From positions 1 to 20,199 of the forward strand of contig JAEWEW010000329.1 of the NCBI GenBank assembly GCA_023389175.1: 20,199 nucleotides of DNA. Reading direction: 5' to 3'. The position numbers were made by a program, and so were the translations under genes. Position 1 is the first letter of the stretch. Every line of letters starts with the position of its first letter. Source of the stretch: Pseudomonadota bacterium (GTDB lineage Bacteria > Pseudomonadota > Gammaproteobacteria > Burkholderiales > Burkholderiaceae_E). This document shows positions 1-8,083 of this stretch, in pieces. The notes below the pieces were generated by a model. That model was given only the letters and a program-made list of their open reading frames with translations, was not told where the DNA came from and did no database searches.

Positions 1-44
1 ATGCCGTTGGCGGGGACGAAGACGAGCGGTTGACGATGCGACAT
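1..44 (-). CDS. Partial gene start, possible alpha/beta hydrolase (runs off left edge)
   Basis: Only the first 14 complete codons are in the window, reading MSHRQPLVFVPANG. The start is chosen because a strong ribosome binding site, GGAGG (minus strand, 51-55), lies 6 bases upstream of the ATG. The short hydrophobic strand followed by ANG resembles the first beta strand and oxyanion-loop region of alpha/beta-fold hydrolases, but this is too little sequence for a firm call. The gene would be divergent from the DUF481 gene starting at 212. A real start is fairly likely from the ribosome binding site; the family is a guess. Confidence 0.4.
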   Translation of the reverse strand, partial: MSHRQPLVFVPANG

Positions 45-82
45 GGCCGGCCTCCAGCTGAGGCCTCCATCATCTGGCGTTG

Positions 83-88
83 TTGACA
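83..88 (+). promoter_or_regulatory. Candidate -35 element for the DUF481 gene
   Basis: A perfect TTGACA lies in the 167-base divergent intergenic region (45-211). At 16-18 bases downstream there is no good -10 hexamer (the sequence there reads GTCACA), so this may be a weak or activator-dependent promoter, or chance. Confidence 0.25.
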
Positions 89-211
89 CTTCGCCTGCGA
101 CATCCGTCACAGTGCGGCCACGACGCCGCAACCGCACGCGCAGGGCGACTATTCGGCGGGACCGGCGGGCCGGCTGGTTATCCTCGCGGGTTTTCCAGGA
201 GAGGAGAAGTC

Positions 212-1069
212 ATGCGGTCGTCCCGCCCGGCACCGCGCCGCCTTGTCGCGTGCGCGGCCCTGGCCGCCTCGCTGCTGCCTGCGACGATACTCGCCCAGGA
301 CGGTGACGGAGAGCGGCTCCTGCAGGAGGCGAATGCACCCGGGCTGAAGCCGGACGTGATACCGCCGGAAGGCAGCCTGCCGTGGCGCTATACCCTGGGC
401 GCGGGCGGCAGCTATTCGTCCGGCAACAGCTCGTCGCGCAGCCTCAACCTCACCGTCGATGCGGTGAAGGAATCGGAGAAGGACAAGCTCACGCTGACCG
501 GCCGGGCACTCTACAGCAAGGACACCGGGGAAACCACCGCGGACCAGGTGAACGCGGGCGCCCGCTACGACAGGAACATCAACCCGGTCTGGTTCCACTT
601 CGGCCTGCTCGACTGGCTGCGCGACCGGCCGGCCAACCTGGTCCAGCGCTGGTCGCTCAACACCGGAATCGGCTACCACGTCTTCAGGCGACCGGAGCAG
701 TTCATCGACCTGATCGCCGGCATCGGCTATTCGCACGACGACTACGTCGAGCCCACGCTGGTCGCGTCCCGGGTGCGGACCAGCTACGGGCGGGCGGAGC
801 TGCTCCTGGGCGAGCGCTCGGAGCTGGAGCTGACCGACACCACCACCGTCAGGCAGCGGGTGTTCCTGCTGCCCAACCTGGAGGACAGCGACAGCTTCCG
901 AGCCATCGTCGATGCCGGCATCTCGGTGGCGATGAACTCGCGCTTCTCGCTCACCGCCTCGGTGAGCTACCGCTACAACAACGATCCCGGCGTCGGCGTG
1001 GACCGCTACGACCTGCTGGTCGTCACCGGGATCACGTTGAAGGGCAAGGGGACGGCGCCGGTCAGGTGA
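212..1069 (+). CDS. DUF481 family outer-membrane protein
   Basis: A 285-residue protein. The start at 212 follows a purine-rich ribosome binding site (GGAGAGGAGAAG) and gives a clean Sec signal peptide: basic RSSRPAPRRL, a hydrophobic Ala/Leu core, and a likely cleavage after the A of ATILAQ (about residue 28). The mature part has the alternating polar/hydrophobic strands and Gly/aromatic turns of a beta barrel. WRYTLGAGGSYSSGNSSS near residues 55-75 and the later YDRNINPVWF region are typical of the DUF481 (YdiY-like) family of putative outer-membrane proteins of unknown function. The C terminus ends in a basic GKGTAPVR tail, so the terminal aromatic residue usual in barrel proteins is absent; the last strand may end a little earlier, at LLVVTGITL. 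Its stop overlaps the convergent aldolase gene by 8 bases. Family call fairly sure; function unknown. Confidence 0.82.
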   Translation: MRSSRPAPRRLVACAALAASLLPATILAQDGDGERLLQEANAPGLKPDVIPPEGSLPWRYTLGAGGSYSSGNSSSRSLNLTVDAVKESEKDKLTLTGRALYSKDTGETTADQVNAGARYDRNINPVWFHFGLLDWLRDRPANLVQRWSLNTGIGYHVFRRPEQFIDLIAGIGYSHDDYVEPTLVASRVRTSYGRAELLLGERSELELTDTTTVRQRVFLLPNLEDSDSFRAIVDAGISVAMNSRFSLTASVSYRYNNDPGVGVDRYDLLVVTGITLKGKGTAPVR

Positions 1070-1952
1070 TGGACGCCTGGTAGATCGACTCGATCGCCTG
1101 GTCCAGGGCCTGGTTGAACGCCTCGTCCGACTGCTGGGCGGTGAGGCCCTCCGTCAGGGCACGGCTGAAGCTCGCGATCAGGCCCCGGTTGCGGGCGAGG
1201 ATGCGGTTGGCCTCCTCCCTGGAGTACCCGCCGGAAAGCGCCACGACGCGCAGCACCCGCGGATGATCGATCACCGGCCGATAGAAGTCGTCCTGCGTCG
1301 GCAAGGTCAGCTTCAGCATCACCTTGGCATTGCCCGGCATGGCGTCGAGCCGCTCGATGATGCCCTGGCGCAGCAGTCGCTCCGCCTCGGCCTTGTCCGG
1401 CGCCTTGATCGACACCTCCGGCTCCAGGATCGGGACGAGGCCGGTCGCGAGGATGCGCTGGCCCACCTCGAACTGCTGGTCCAGGACGCGCGCGATGCCG
1501 GCCGCATTGCCCTCGGCGACCACCGAGCGCATCTTGGTGCCGAAGATGCGCTTGGCGACCGCCCGCTCCAGCAGCTTCTCCAGCCCGTCGATCGGCTTCA
1601 TCATCTCCACCCCGTCGGCGCGCGGCGCGAGGCCCTTGTCCACCTTCAGGAACGGCACCACCTGCTTGCGCTGCCAGAGGTAGTCGGCGAAATCCATGCC
1701 TTCCACCTGGCGATCCATCGTCATCTCGAAGAGGATCGCACCGAGAATCCGGTTGCCGTCGAATGCCGGGCTGGTGACGATGCGCGAGCGCATGGCGTGC
1801 ACCAGGTCGAACATCTGGGCCTCGTTGCTGTACTCGCTCTCCGGCACGCCATACAGCTTGAGCGCCTTGGGCGTGCTGCCGCCGCTCTGGTCGAGCGCCG
1901 CGATGAAGCCGCGGCCGTTCGCCACTTTCTCGAGTTGGGCCGTGTCTGCCAT
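1062..1952 (-). CDS. fda: Fructose-bisphosphate aldolase, class I
   Basis: A 296-residue protein that would cleave fructose 1,6-bisphosphate to dihydroxyacetone phosphate and glyceraldehyde 3-phosphate through a lysine Schiff base, in the cytoplasm. The length matches the short bacterial class I enzymes (Staphylococcus type). Recognisable segments are FIAALDQSGGSTPKAL (residues 16-31), ILFEMTMD (73-80), VPFLKVDKGL (99-108), ILEPEV (175-180) and VMLKLTLP (211-218), where K214 is the expected Schiff-base lysine. The start MADTAQ is preferred over an upstream in-frame codon because AAGAAGGGG lies just before it. It is the last gene of the tkt-gap-pgk-pyk-fba series, 92 bases after pyk. Related proteobacterial operons usually carry a class II metal-dependent aldolase here (from memory), so the class I type is notable. 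It converges on and overlaps the DUF481 gene by 8 bases. Confidence 0.93.
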   Translation of the reverse strand: MADTAQLEKVANGRGFIAALDQSGGSTPKALKLYGVPESEYSNEAQMFDLVHAMRSRIVTSPAFDGNRILGAILFEMTMDRQVEGMDFADYLWQRKQVVPFLKVDKGLAPRADGVEMMKPIDGLEKLLERAVAKRIFGTKMRSVVAEGNAAGIARVLDQQFEVGQRILATGLVPILEPEVSIKAPDKAEAERLLRQGIIERLDAMPGNAKVMLKLTLPTQDDFYRPVIDHPRVLRVVALSGGYSREEANRILARNRGLIASFSRALTEGLTAQQSDEAFNQALDQAIESIYQASIT

Positions 1953-1987
1953 GATGAAACCCCTTCTTGACGGTGAACTGACCATGG

Positions 1988-1993
1988 ATTATG
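1988..1993 (-). promoter_or_regulatory. Candidate internal -10 element before the aldolase gene
   Basis: In the 92-base pyk-fba gap the minus strand reads CATAAT (5 of 6 to TATAAT), about 36 bases before the aldolase start. The -35 region is poor (CTGCCG at 18 bases). It could give the aldolase separate expression, but may be chance. Confidence 0.25.
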
Positions 1994-2022
1994 GACCGAA
2001 CCGCCCCTTCCCGGCAGCACTT

Positions 2023-2038
2023 CGCCGCCGGAGCGGCG
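2023..2038 (-). repeat. Short hairpin after pyk
   Basis: A 6-bp perfect stem (CGCCGC/GCGGCG) with a 4-base loop lies 6 bases after the pyk stop codon. No T-run follows on the minus strand, so it is not a classical intrinsic terminator. It could stabilise or partly attenuate the transcript before the aldolase gene. Confidence 0.35.
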
Positions 2039-2044
2039 TCGCGC

Positions 2045-3478
2045 TTACAGGTGATCCCCGATCCGCACGATCTTCATCGTGTTGGTGCCGCCGGACTTGC
2101 CGACCGGCTCGCCGCTGGTGATCACCACCAGGTCACCGCGTTGCAGCAGCCCGCTGTCCACCATCACCCGCTCGGCGTCGGCGAGCAGCGTCAGCAGGTC
2201 CTGGGTGTGGTACTCCATCGCGACCGGATGGCATTCGCGAAAGAGCGTCATCCGCCGGCGGGTCGCCTGTTCCGGCGTGAGGGCGTAGATCGGCACGCCG
2301 GAAACCAGGCGTGACAGCCACAGCGCGGTGGAGCCGGACTGGGTCAGCGACAGGATGGCCTTGACCTGCAGGTGGTGCGCGGTGAAGAGCGCCGCCATGG
2401 CGATCGACTGGTCGATCCGAGTGAAGGTCCGGTGCAGGAAGGCGGTGTCCAGCGATCCGGAATGGGAGCGATCCGCCTCGTCGCAGATGCGCGCCATCGC
2501 CGCGACGGTGTCGACCGGGTACCTGCCGGCGGCGGTTTCGGCCGAGAGCATCACCGCGTCGGTGCCGTCGAGCACCGCGTTGGCGACGTCGGAGACCTCG
2601 GCGCGGGTCGGCACCGGCAGCTCGATCATCGACTCCATCATCTGGGTGGCGGTGATCGTGATCTTGTTGAGCTCCTTCGCCATGCGGATCATGCGCTTCT
2701 GGAGCGCCGGCACCGCGGCGTCGCCGACCTCCACCGCGAGGTCTCCGCGCGCCACCATGATGCCGTCCGAGGCCTTGAGGATCTCCTCCAGGTTGCCGAT
2801 CGCCTCGTAGCGCTCGATCTTGGCGATCAGGTACACCTTGCCGCCGGCGGCGCGGGCGAGCTCCCGCGCCATGTACATGTCGGCCGCGTTCTTCGGAAAG
2901 GACACGGCGATGAAGTCGGCCCTGAAGGCGACCGCCGTCTTGATGTCCTCCATGTCCTTGGCGGTCAGCGCCGGCGCCGACAGCCCGCCGCCCTGCCGGT
3001 TGATGCCCTTGCGGTTGGACAGGACGCCGCCGACCAGCACGATGCATTCGATGCGGGTCTCGGTCACCTTCTCCACCGCCATCGTCACGCGCCCGTCGTT
3101 GAGCAGCAGCGTGTCGCCCGGCCTGACGTCGTTGACCAGCTCCTTGTAGTCCAGCCCCACCTGGTGCTGGTCGCCGAGCTCGCAATCGATGTCGAACGCG
3201 AAGCGGTCGCCTTCGGCCAGCGTGATCTTGTCGTTCTCGAACTTGCCGATCCGGATCTTCGGGCCCTGCAGGTCGGCGAGGACGCCGACGTCGCGGCGGA
3301 CTTCCTCGGAGATCTCCCGCACCCGCTGCACCGTCCGGATGTGCTCCTCGCTGCTGCCGTGCGAGAAGTTCACGCGGACGACGTTGACGCCCGCGAGGAT
3401 CAGCCGTCGCAGCGTGTCCGGGTCGGTGGAGGCCGGGCCGAGGGTCGCGACGATCTTCGTGGCGCGGGGGAAGGTCAT
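2045..3478 (-). CDS. pyk: Pyruvate kinase
   Basis: A 477-residue glycolytic enzyme that transfers phosphate from phosphoenolpyruvate to ADP, giving pyruvate and ATP. The start MTFPRATKIVATLGPAS is the normal pyruvate kinase N terminus and is preceded by GGAAG at 9 bases; the frame stays open upstream but that part is not conserved. Motifs in order: VVRVNFSHGS (substrate and K+ site), DLQGPKIRIG, IAVSFPKNAADM, LIAKIERYEA (catalytic lysine in IAKIE), GIMVARGDLAVEVG, ITATQMMESMI, PTRAEVSDVANAVLDGTDAVMLS (signature region), then the C-terminal regulatory domain ending in NTMKIVRIGDHL. It is complete and nearest to the PykA type. It lies 137 bases after pgk and 92 bases before the class I aldolase, in the same direction. 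Confidence 0.96.
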   Translation of the reverse strand: MTFPRATKIVATLGPASTDPDTLRRLILAGVNVVRVNFSHGSSEEHIRTVQRVREISEEVRRDVGVLADLQGPKIRIGKFENDKITLAEGDRFAFDIDCELGDQHQVGLDYKELVNDVRPGDTLLLNDGRVTMAVEKVTETRIECIVLVGGVLSNRKGINRQGGGLSAPALTAKDMEDIKTAVAFRADFIAVSFPKNAADMYMARELARAAGGKVYLIAKIERYEAIGNLEEILKASDGIMVARGDLAVEVGDAAVPALQKRMIRMAKELNKITITATQMMESMIELPVPTRAEVSDVANAVLDGTDAVMLSAETAAGRYPVDTVAAMARICDEADRSHSGSLDTAFLHRTFTRIDQSIAMAALFTAHHLQVKAILSLTQSGSTALWLSRLVSGVPIYALTPEQATRRRMTLFRECHPVAMEYHTQDLLTLLADAERVMVDSGLLQRGDLVVITSGEPVGKSGGTNTMKIVRIGDHL

Positions 3479-3540
3479 CGTTGTCGTCTTCCGTCGTATT
3501 GCGCGATCGGGGAGACCGCGGATTGTTCCCCCGATTGTGC

Positions 3541-3577
3541 AACAAAGTCCGGCGCCGGGCGGCTGCGCCCGACGCCG
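3541..3577 (-). terminator. Hairpin between pgk and pyk, possible partial terminator
   Basis: Positions 3550-3554 and 3573-3577 (CGGCG/CGCCG) plus 3556-3561 and 3566-3571 (CGGGCG/CGCCCG) form an 11-bp stem with one C/A mismatch and a 4-base loop. On the transcribed minus strand it is followed by GACTTTGTT, a weak T-rich stretch. This fits a leaky terminator or attenuator that lowers pyk and fba relative to tkt-gap-pgk. Confidence 0.45.
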
Positions 3578-3615
3578 CGCCAAGGTCGAGGAAGAACTGG
3601 AAGGGCGACAGCCTC

Positions 3616-4794
3616 CTAGGCCCGGGCTTCCAGGGCGGCGACCGCCGGCAGGGTCTTGCCTTCCAGGAACTCCAGGAAGGCGCCGCCGCCGGTTGAGATG
3701 TAGTCGATCCGGTCGGTGATGCCGAACTTGGCGATCGCGGCCAGGGTGTCGCCGCCGCCCGCGATCGAGAATGCCGGCGAATCCGCGATGGCCCGGGCGA
3801 CCGACTCCGTGCCCTTGGCGAAGGCGTCGAACTCGAACACCCCCACCGGCCCGTTCCAGACGATCGTGCCCGCCCGGGAGAGGATCGCACCGAGCTGCTC
3901 CGCGGTCTTCGGGCCGATGTCCAGGATCAGGTCATCCTCCGCCACGTCACGGGCAGCGACGATGCGCGGCTCTGCATCCGCGGCGAAGCGCTTGGCGCAG
4001 ACGACGTCCACCGGAATCGGCACGTCGGCGCCCCGCGCCTTCATCTGGTCCATGATGGCGCGGGCCTCGCCTTCCAGCTCGCGTTCCGCCAGGGACTTGC
4101 CGATCGGCAAGCCCGCGGCCAGCATGAAGGTGTTGGCGATGCCGCCGCCCACGATCAGCTGGTCCACCTTGCGGGCGAGCGACTCCAGGATGGTGAGCTT
4201 GGTCGAGACCTTGCTTCCGGCGACGATCGCCACCAGCGGCTTCTTCGGGTCATGCAGCGCCTTGCCGAGCGCGTCCAGCTCCGCCGCAAGCAGCGGGCCG
4301 GCGCAGGCGACCTGGGCGTACCGCGCAAGGCCGTGCGTCGTCGCTTCGGCGCGGTGCGCGGTGCCGAAGGCGTCGTTCACGTAGACGTCGCACAGGGCGG
4401 CCATCTTCTTCGCGAGCTGCTCGTCGTCCTTCTTCTCGCCCGGGTTGCCGCGGCAGTTCTCCAGCATCACCAGGTCCCCGGGGGCAAGGCCGAAGCCGCC
4501 GTCCACCCAGTCCTTCTCGAGCCGCACCGGCTTGCCGAGCAGCTCCCCGAAGCGCCGCGCTACCGGCGCGAGGGAGTCCTTCTCCGTCAGCTTGCCTTCG
4601 GTGGGCCGCCCGAGATGCGACGTGACCATGACCGCGGCGCCATGATCCAGGCACCAGCGGACGGCCGGCACCGAGGCGCGGATACGGGTATCGTCGGTGA
4701 TCTCGCCGCTGTCCGACAGCGGCACGTTGAGGTCGCTGCGGATGAAGACGCGCTGGCCCCGCACGTCCACGTCGCTGAGGCGCTTGAACTTCAT
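3616..4794 (-). CDS. pgk: Phosphoglycerate kinase
   Basis: A 392-residue enzyme that interconverts 1,3-bisphosphoglycerate + ADP and 3-phosphoglycerate + ATP; its length is normal for the family. The start MKFKRLSDVDVRGQRVFIRSDLNVPL contains the family signature with the substrate-binding arginine and aspartate. Further motifs are VMVTSHLGRPTEG, LENCRGNPGEKKDDE, YVNDAFGTAHR, VAIVAGSKVSTKL, VGGGIANTF, IVWNGPVGVFE and the nucleotide-binding GGGDTLAAI with the C-terminal ISTGGGAFLEFLEG. The start lies 5 bases after the gap stop codon, so translation is probably coupled. A longer in-frame start would run into gap and is not supported by conservation. Confidence 0.97.
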   Translation of the reverse strand: MKFKRLSDVDVRGQRVFIRSDLNVPLSDSGEITDDTRIRASVPAVRWCLDHGAAVMVTSHLGRPTEGKLTEKDSLAPVARRFGELLGKPVRLEKDWVDGGFGLAPGDLVMLENCRGNPGEKKDDEQLAKKMAALCDVYVNDAFGTAHRAEATTHGLARYAQVACAGPLLAAELDALGKALHDPKKPLVAIVAGSKVSTKLTILESLARKVDQLIVGGGIANTFMLAAGLPIGKSLAERELEGEARAIMDQMKARGADVPIPVDVVCAKRFAADAEPRIVAARDVAEDDLILDIGPKTAEQLGAILSRAGTIVWNGPVGVFEFDAFAKGTESVARAIADSPAFSIAGGGDTLAAIAKFGITDRIDYISTGGGAFLEFLEGKTLPAVAALEARA

Positions 4795-4799
4795 GGTGT

Positions 4800-5810
4800 C
4801 TACTTGGCGTTCATGAAGGCAACGGTGGTGTCCAGCATCCGGTTGGAGAAGCCCCACTCGTTGTCGTACCAGCTCGAGACCTTGACCAGCCGGCCGCTCA
4901 CCTTGGTCAGCGTGGCGTCGTAGGTGGAGGATGCCGGGTTGTGGTTGAAGTCCACCGAGACCAGCGGCTCGGTGCTGTAGTCCAGGATGCCCTTCAACTC
5001 GCCTTCGGATGCCGCCTTCAGGACCGAGTTCACCTCGTCGACCGAGGTGTCGCGGGCCGCGATGAAGGACAGGTCCACCACCGACACGTTGATGGTCGGC
5101 ACGCGGATGGCATAGCCGTCCAGCTTGCCGTTCAGCTCCGGCAGCACCAGGCCGACCGCCGCCGCGGCGCCGGTCTTGGTGGGGATCATGGACATGGTCG
5201 CGGAGCGGGCGCGGCGCAGGTCCTCGTGGTAGACGTCGGTGAGGACCTGGTCGTTGGTGTAGGCATGCACCGTGGTCATGAGGCCGGACACCACGCCGAT
5301 GCGATCATGCAGCGGCTTGACCAGCGGCACCAGGCAGTTGGTGGTGCACGACGCGTTCGAGATCACCGTATGGCTCGCCTTGAGCGTCTGGTGGTTGACG
5401 CCGTAGACGATGGTGCCGTCCACGTCCTTGCCGCCGGGCGCCGAGATGATGACCTTCTTCGCGCCGGCCTTCAGGTGGGCGCCCGCCTTCTCCTTGGAGG
5501 TGAAGAGGCCGGTGCACTCCAGCACCACGTCGACCTTCAGGTCCGACCACGGCAGCTTGGACGGGTCCCGCTCGGCGAGCACGCGGATGCGGTCGCCGTC
5601 GACGAGCATCGAATCGCCTTCCACGCCGACCTGGCCTGGAAAGCGGCCATGCACCGTGTCGAAGCGGGTGAGGTGGGCGTTGGTCTCTGGCTTGCCGAGG
5701 TCGTTGATCGCGACGATCTCGATGCCGTGCTTCTTGCCGCTCTCGTAGTGGGCGCGAAGGATGTTGCGGCCGATGCGGCCATAGCCATTGATAGCGACTC
5801 GGATTGCCAT
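4800..5810 (-). CDS. gap: Glyceraldehyde-3-phosphate dehydrogenase, type I
   Basis: A 336-residue enzyme that oxidises and phosphorylates glyceraldehyde 3-phosphate to 1,3-bisphosphoglycerate. The N terminus IRVAINGYGRIGRN (residues 3-16) is the nucleotide-binding loop; AINDL (35-39) with an aspartate at the end of strand 2 suggests NAD+ rather than NADP+. ISAPGGKDVDGTIVYGVNH (122-140) precedes the catalytic SNASCTTNC (151-159, C155). The C-terminal SSWYDNEWGFSNRM is intact. A good ribosome binding site (AAGGA, 8 bases) precedes the start, and the tkt stop is only 12 bases upstream. It sits inside the tkt-gap-pgk operon and is equivalent to cbbG in autotrophic relatives, but no RuBisCO or phosphoribulokinase gene is in view. 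Confidence 0.97.
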   Translation of the reverse strand: MAIRVAINGYGRIGRNILRAHYESGKKHGIEIVAINDLGKPETNAHLTRFDTVHGRFPGQVGVEGDSMLVDGDRIRVLAERDPSKLPWSDLKVDVVLECTGLFTSKEKAGAHLKAGAKKVIISAPGGKDVDGTIVYGVNHQTLKASHTVISNASCTTNCLVPLVKPLHDRIGVVSGLMTTVHAYTNDQVLTDVYHEDLRRARSATMSMIPTKTGAAAAVGLVLPELNGKLDGYAIRVPTINVSVVDLSFIAARDTSVDEVNSVLKAASEGELKGILDYSTEPLVSVDFNHNPASSTYDATLTKVSGRLVKVSSWYDNEWGFSNRMLDTTVAFMNAK

Positions 5811-5822
5811 GTCAGGATTCCT

Positions 5823-7964
5823 TCAAGGTTGAACAAGCGTGCGTTTGACGACATCGGCGACGTTGCGCGCGGTGATGCCGAAGAAATCGAAGAGTGCCGG
5901 CGCGGGCGCCGATTCGCCGAACCGGTCAATGCCCACGACCGCCTCGCAGCGGTACTTCCACCAGAAGTCGGTCACGCCGGCCTCCACCGCGATCCTCGGC
6001 ACGCCGTCCGGCAGCACCGCCTGCCGGTAGGCCGGTTCCTGCCGGTCGAAGACGTTGGTGGACGGCATGGATACCACCCGCACCGGCACGCCTTCGGCCT
6101 GCAGCGCCGTCGCGGCATCGCGCGCGACCGCGACCTCCGAGCCGGTGGCGATCAGCACCGCCCGCGGCGCGGGCGCATCGACCAGGACATACGCGCCCCG
6201 GCCGATGCTCGCGACCACCTCCGACGTGCGCGGGCCGAGGAAAGGCGTCGCCTGGCGGCTCAGCAGCAGGCTGGTGGGTCCTTCCTCGTTGGCGATCGCG
6301 CTCGCCCAGGCAACCGCCGTCTCCACCGTGTCTGCCGGGCGCCAGACGGTCATGTTGGGGATCAGGCGCAGGCTGGCCGCCTGCTCGATCGGCTGATGGG
6401 TGGGACCGTCCTCGCCGAGGCCGATCGAGTCGTGGGTGAAGACATAGACCACGCGCTGGCGCGCGAGCGCGGCCAGCCGGAGGGCATTGCGCGCGTAATC
6501 CGAGAACACCAGGAAGGTCCCGCCGTAAGGGATGAAGCCGCCGTGCAGCGCCATGCCGTTCAGCGCGGCGCACATGCCGAACTCGCGCACGCCGAAGTTG
6601 ACGTGCCGGCCCGCATTGAGACTGCCCGCGGGCTGGTCCGCCTGCCGGCGCAGCGGCGTCACGCCTTTCCAGTCGGTGAGGTTGCTGCCGGTGAGGTCCG
6701 CCGAGCCACCGATCAGCTCCGGCAGCGCCGGCCCCAGGTGGTTGAGGGCCTGGCGCGAGGCCGCGCGGGTGGCAAGCGATTCGCCCCTGGCGAGCGCATC
6801 CTCCACCATGGCCGAGGCGATGCCTTCCCAATCCCCGGGCAGCACGCCGCGCATCCGCCGCTCGAACTCCGCGGCCTGCGCCGGATGGCGTTCCGAGTAG
6901 GCCCGGAAGAGATCCTCCCACGCGGCCTGCTTCTGCGATCCGATGTCGGTGGCGTCCCAGGAGGCATAGATGTCGCTCGGGATGTCGAACGGCTGGCCGC
7001 TCCAGTTGAGCGCCTTCCGGGTGGCCGCGACTTCCTCGGCGCCGAGCGCCTCGCCGTGCGCCTTGCTGGTGCCGGCGCGAGTCGGCGCGCCCTTGCCGAT
7101 CACCGTCCTGCAGTCGATCAGCGTGGGAGCAAAGCGGACCTCGCCGCCCGCGCCCGTCGGGCGGCCGGAGACTGCCCACTCGCGGGCCTGCGCGATGGCG
7201 CGGTCCACCGCCCAGGCGTCGTGGCCGTCGATCCCGGGGATGACGTTCCAGCCGTAGGCCTCGAAGCGCCGCGGCGTGTCGTCGCGGTACCAGTCCTTGA
7301 CCTCGCCGTCGATCGAGATGCCGTTGTCGTCGTAGAAGACGATCAGGCGGGACAGGCCGAGCACGCCGGCGAGCGAGCAGGCCTCGTGCGAGATGCCCTC
7401 CATCAGGCAGCCGTCGCCGACGAAGCAATAGGTGAAGTGGTCCACCAGCGCGAATCCCGGCCGGTTGAATTCCTGAGCGAGCAGCTTCTCCGCGAGCGCC
7501 ATGCCGACCGCATTGGCCAGCCCCTGCCCGAGCGGCCCGGTGGTGGTCTCCACCCCGGCGGTGATGCCGTACTCCGGATGGCCCGGCGTCTTCGAGTGCA
7601 GCTGGCGGAAGCGCCGCAGCTCCTCGATCGGCAGGTCGTAACCGGTGAGGTGCAGCAGCGAATAGAGCAGCATCGAGCCGTGGCCGTTCGACAGCACGAA
7701 GCGGTCGCGGTCGAACCAGGCCGGATGCGCCGGACTGTGCTTGAGATGCCCCGCCCACAGCGCCACTGCGATCTCCGCCATGCCCATCGGCATGCCGGGA
7801 TGGCCGGACCTGGCCTTCTCCACCGCATCCATGGAAAGCACGCGGATCGCATCGGCCATCCGGCGGACGGTGGCCTCGTCCGGGAGCCTGCTGGCGTTGG
7901 CGGTGCGATTGCCGGAAGCGCCGGCGTCTGGGGCTGCGGCCTGGCCGGCCACCTTGTCATTCAT
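5823..7964 (-). CDS. tkt: Transketolase
   Basis: A 713-residue thiamine-diphosphate enzyme moving two-carbon ketol units between sugar phosphates, linking the pentose-phosphate pathway with glycolysis. Motifs: SMDAVEKARSGHPGMPMGMAEIA (residues 44-66), FVLSNGHGSMLLYS (89-102), KTPGHPEYG (125-133), TTGPLGQG (141-148), and the ThDP/metal motif GDG (183-185) to DDN (212-214). The pyrimidine-domain segments FGVREFGM, FIPYGGTF and HDSIGLGEDGPTHQP are all present. The start MNDKVAG follows a modest GGAA site. It leaves about 28 Ala/Gly-rich residues ahead of where E. coli TktA begins; two further in-frame starts upstream (8021, 8045) look less likely. It is the first gene of the operon and lies 12 bases before gap. 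Confidence 0.96.
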   Translation of the reverse strand: MNDKVAGQAAAPDAGASGNRTANASRLPDEATVRRMADAIRVLSMDAVEKARSGHPGMPMGMAEIAVALWAGHLKHSPAHPAWFDRDRFVLSNGHGSMLLYSLLHLTGYDLPIEELRRFRQLHSKTPGHPEYGITAGVETTTGPLGQGLANAVGMALAEKLLAQEFNRPGFALVDHFTYCFVGDGCLMEGISHEACSLAGVLGLSRLIVFYDDNGISIDGEVKDWYRDDTPRRFEAYGWNVIPGIDGHDAWAVDRAIAQAREWAVSGRPTGAGGEVRFAPTLIDCRTVIGKGAPTRAGTSKAHGEALGAEEVAATRKALNWSGQPFDIPSDIYASWDATDIGSQKQAAWEDLFRAYSERHPAQAAEFERRMRGVLPGDWEGIASAMVEDALARGESLATRAASRQALNHLGPALPELIGGSADLTGSNLTDWKGVTPLRRQADQPAGSLNAGRHVNFGVREFGMCAALNGMALHGGFIPYGGTFLVFSDYARNALRLAALARQRVVYVFTHDSIGLGEDGPTHQPIEQAASLRLIPNMTVWRPADTVETAVAWASAIANEEGPTSLLLSRQATPFLGPRTSEVVASIGRGAYVLVDAPAPRAVLIATGSEVAVARDAATALQAEGVPVRVVSMPSTNVFDRQEPAYRQAVLPDGVPRIAVEAGVTDFWWKYRCEAVVGIDRFGESAPAPALFDFFGITARNVADVVKRTLVQP

Positions 7965-8075
7965 GCGAGCGTTCCGATGGGGAGTCCGACGCGCCTGCGG
8001 CAGCAGCTGCCGAGCCTGCATGCCGGACGTCGGGCGCGGATGCACCGCGGTCCGGACGCGCCGATCGACCGGCTG

Positions 8076-8081
8076 ATTATA
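8076..8081 (-). promoter_or_regulatory. -10 element of the tkt operon promoter
   Basis: The minus strand reads TATAAT exactly. The best -35 (GGGTCA, 16 bases upstream) matches only 3 of 6. Transcription would start near 8069, giving a leader of about 105 bases before tkt. It stands out in an otherwise very GC-rich region. Confidence 0.6.
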
Positions 8082-8083
8082 CT
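8078..8083 (+). promoter_or_regulatory. Candidate -10 element for rsmE
   Basis: The plus strand reads TATACT (5 of 6), overlapping the minus-strand TATAAT of the tkt operon by four bases. No strong -35 is visible. A start near 8090 would leave a leader of about 26 bases before rsmE. Confidence 0.35.

Noticed and set aside
1..33. A short plus-strand frame (MPLAGTKTSG) ending at TGA 31-33 as the tail of an upstream gene
   Set aside because: The minus strand has a better-supported gene start here, and ten codons carry no recognisable signal.
2133..3890. A 585-codon minus-strand frame over pyk and part of pgk
   Set aside because: It is a frame-shifted shadow of pyk and pgk, with Arg-rich low complexity.
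4800..7964. A Calvin-cycle (cbb) operon
   Set aside because: The tkt-gap-pgk order fits, but no RuBisCO, phosphoribulokinase or CbbR gene is in the window, and the operon continues with pyk, so a heterotrophic central-metabolism role is the safer call.
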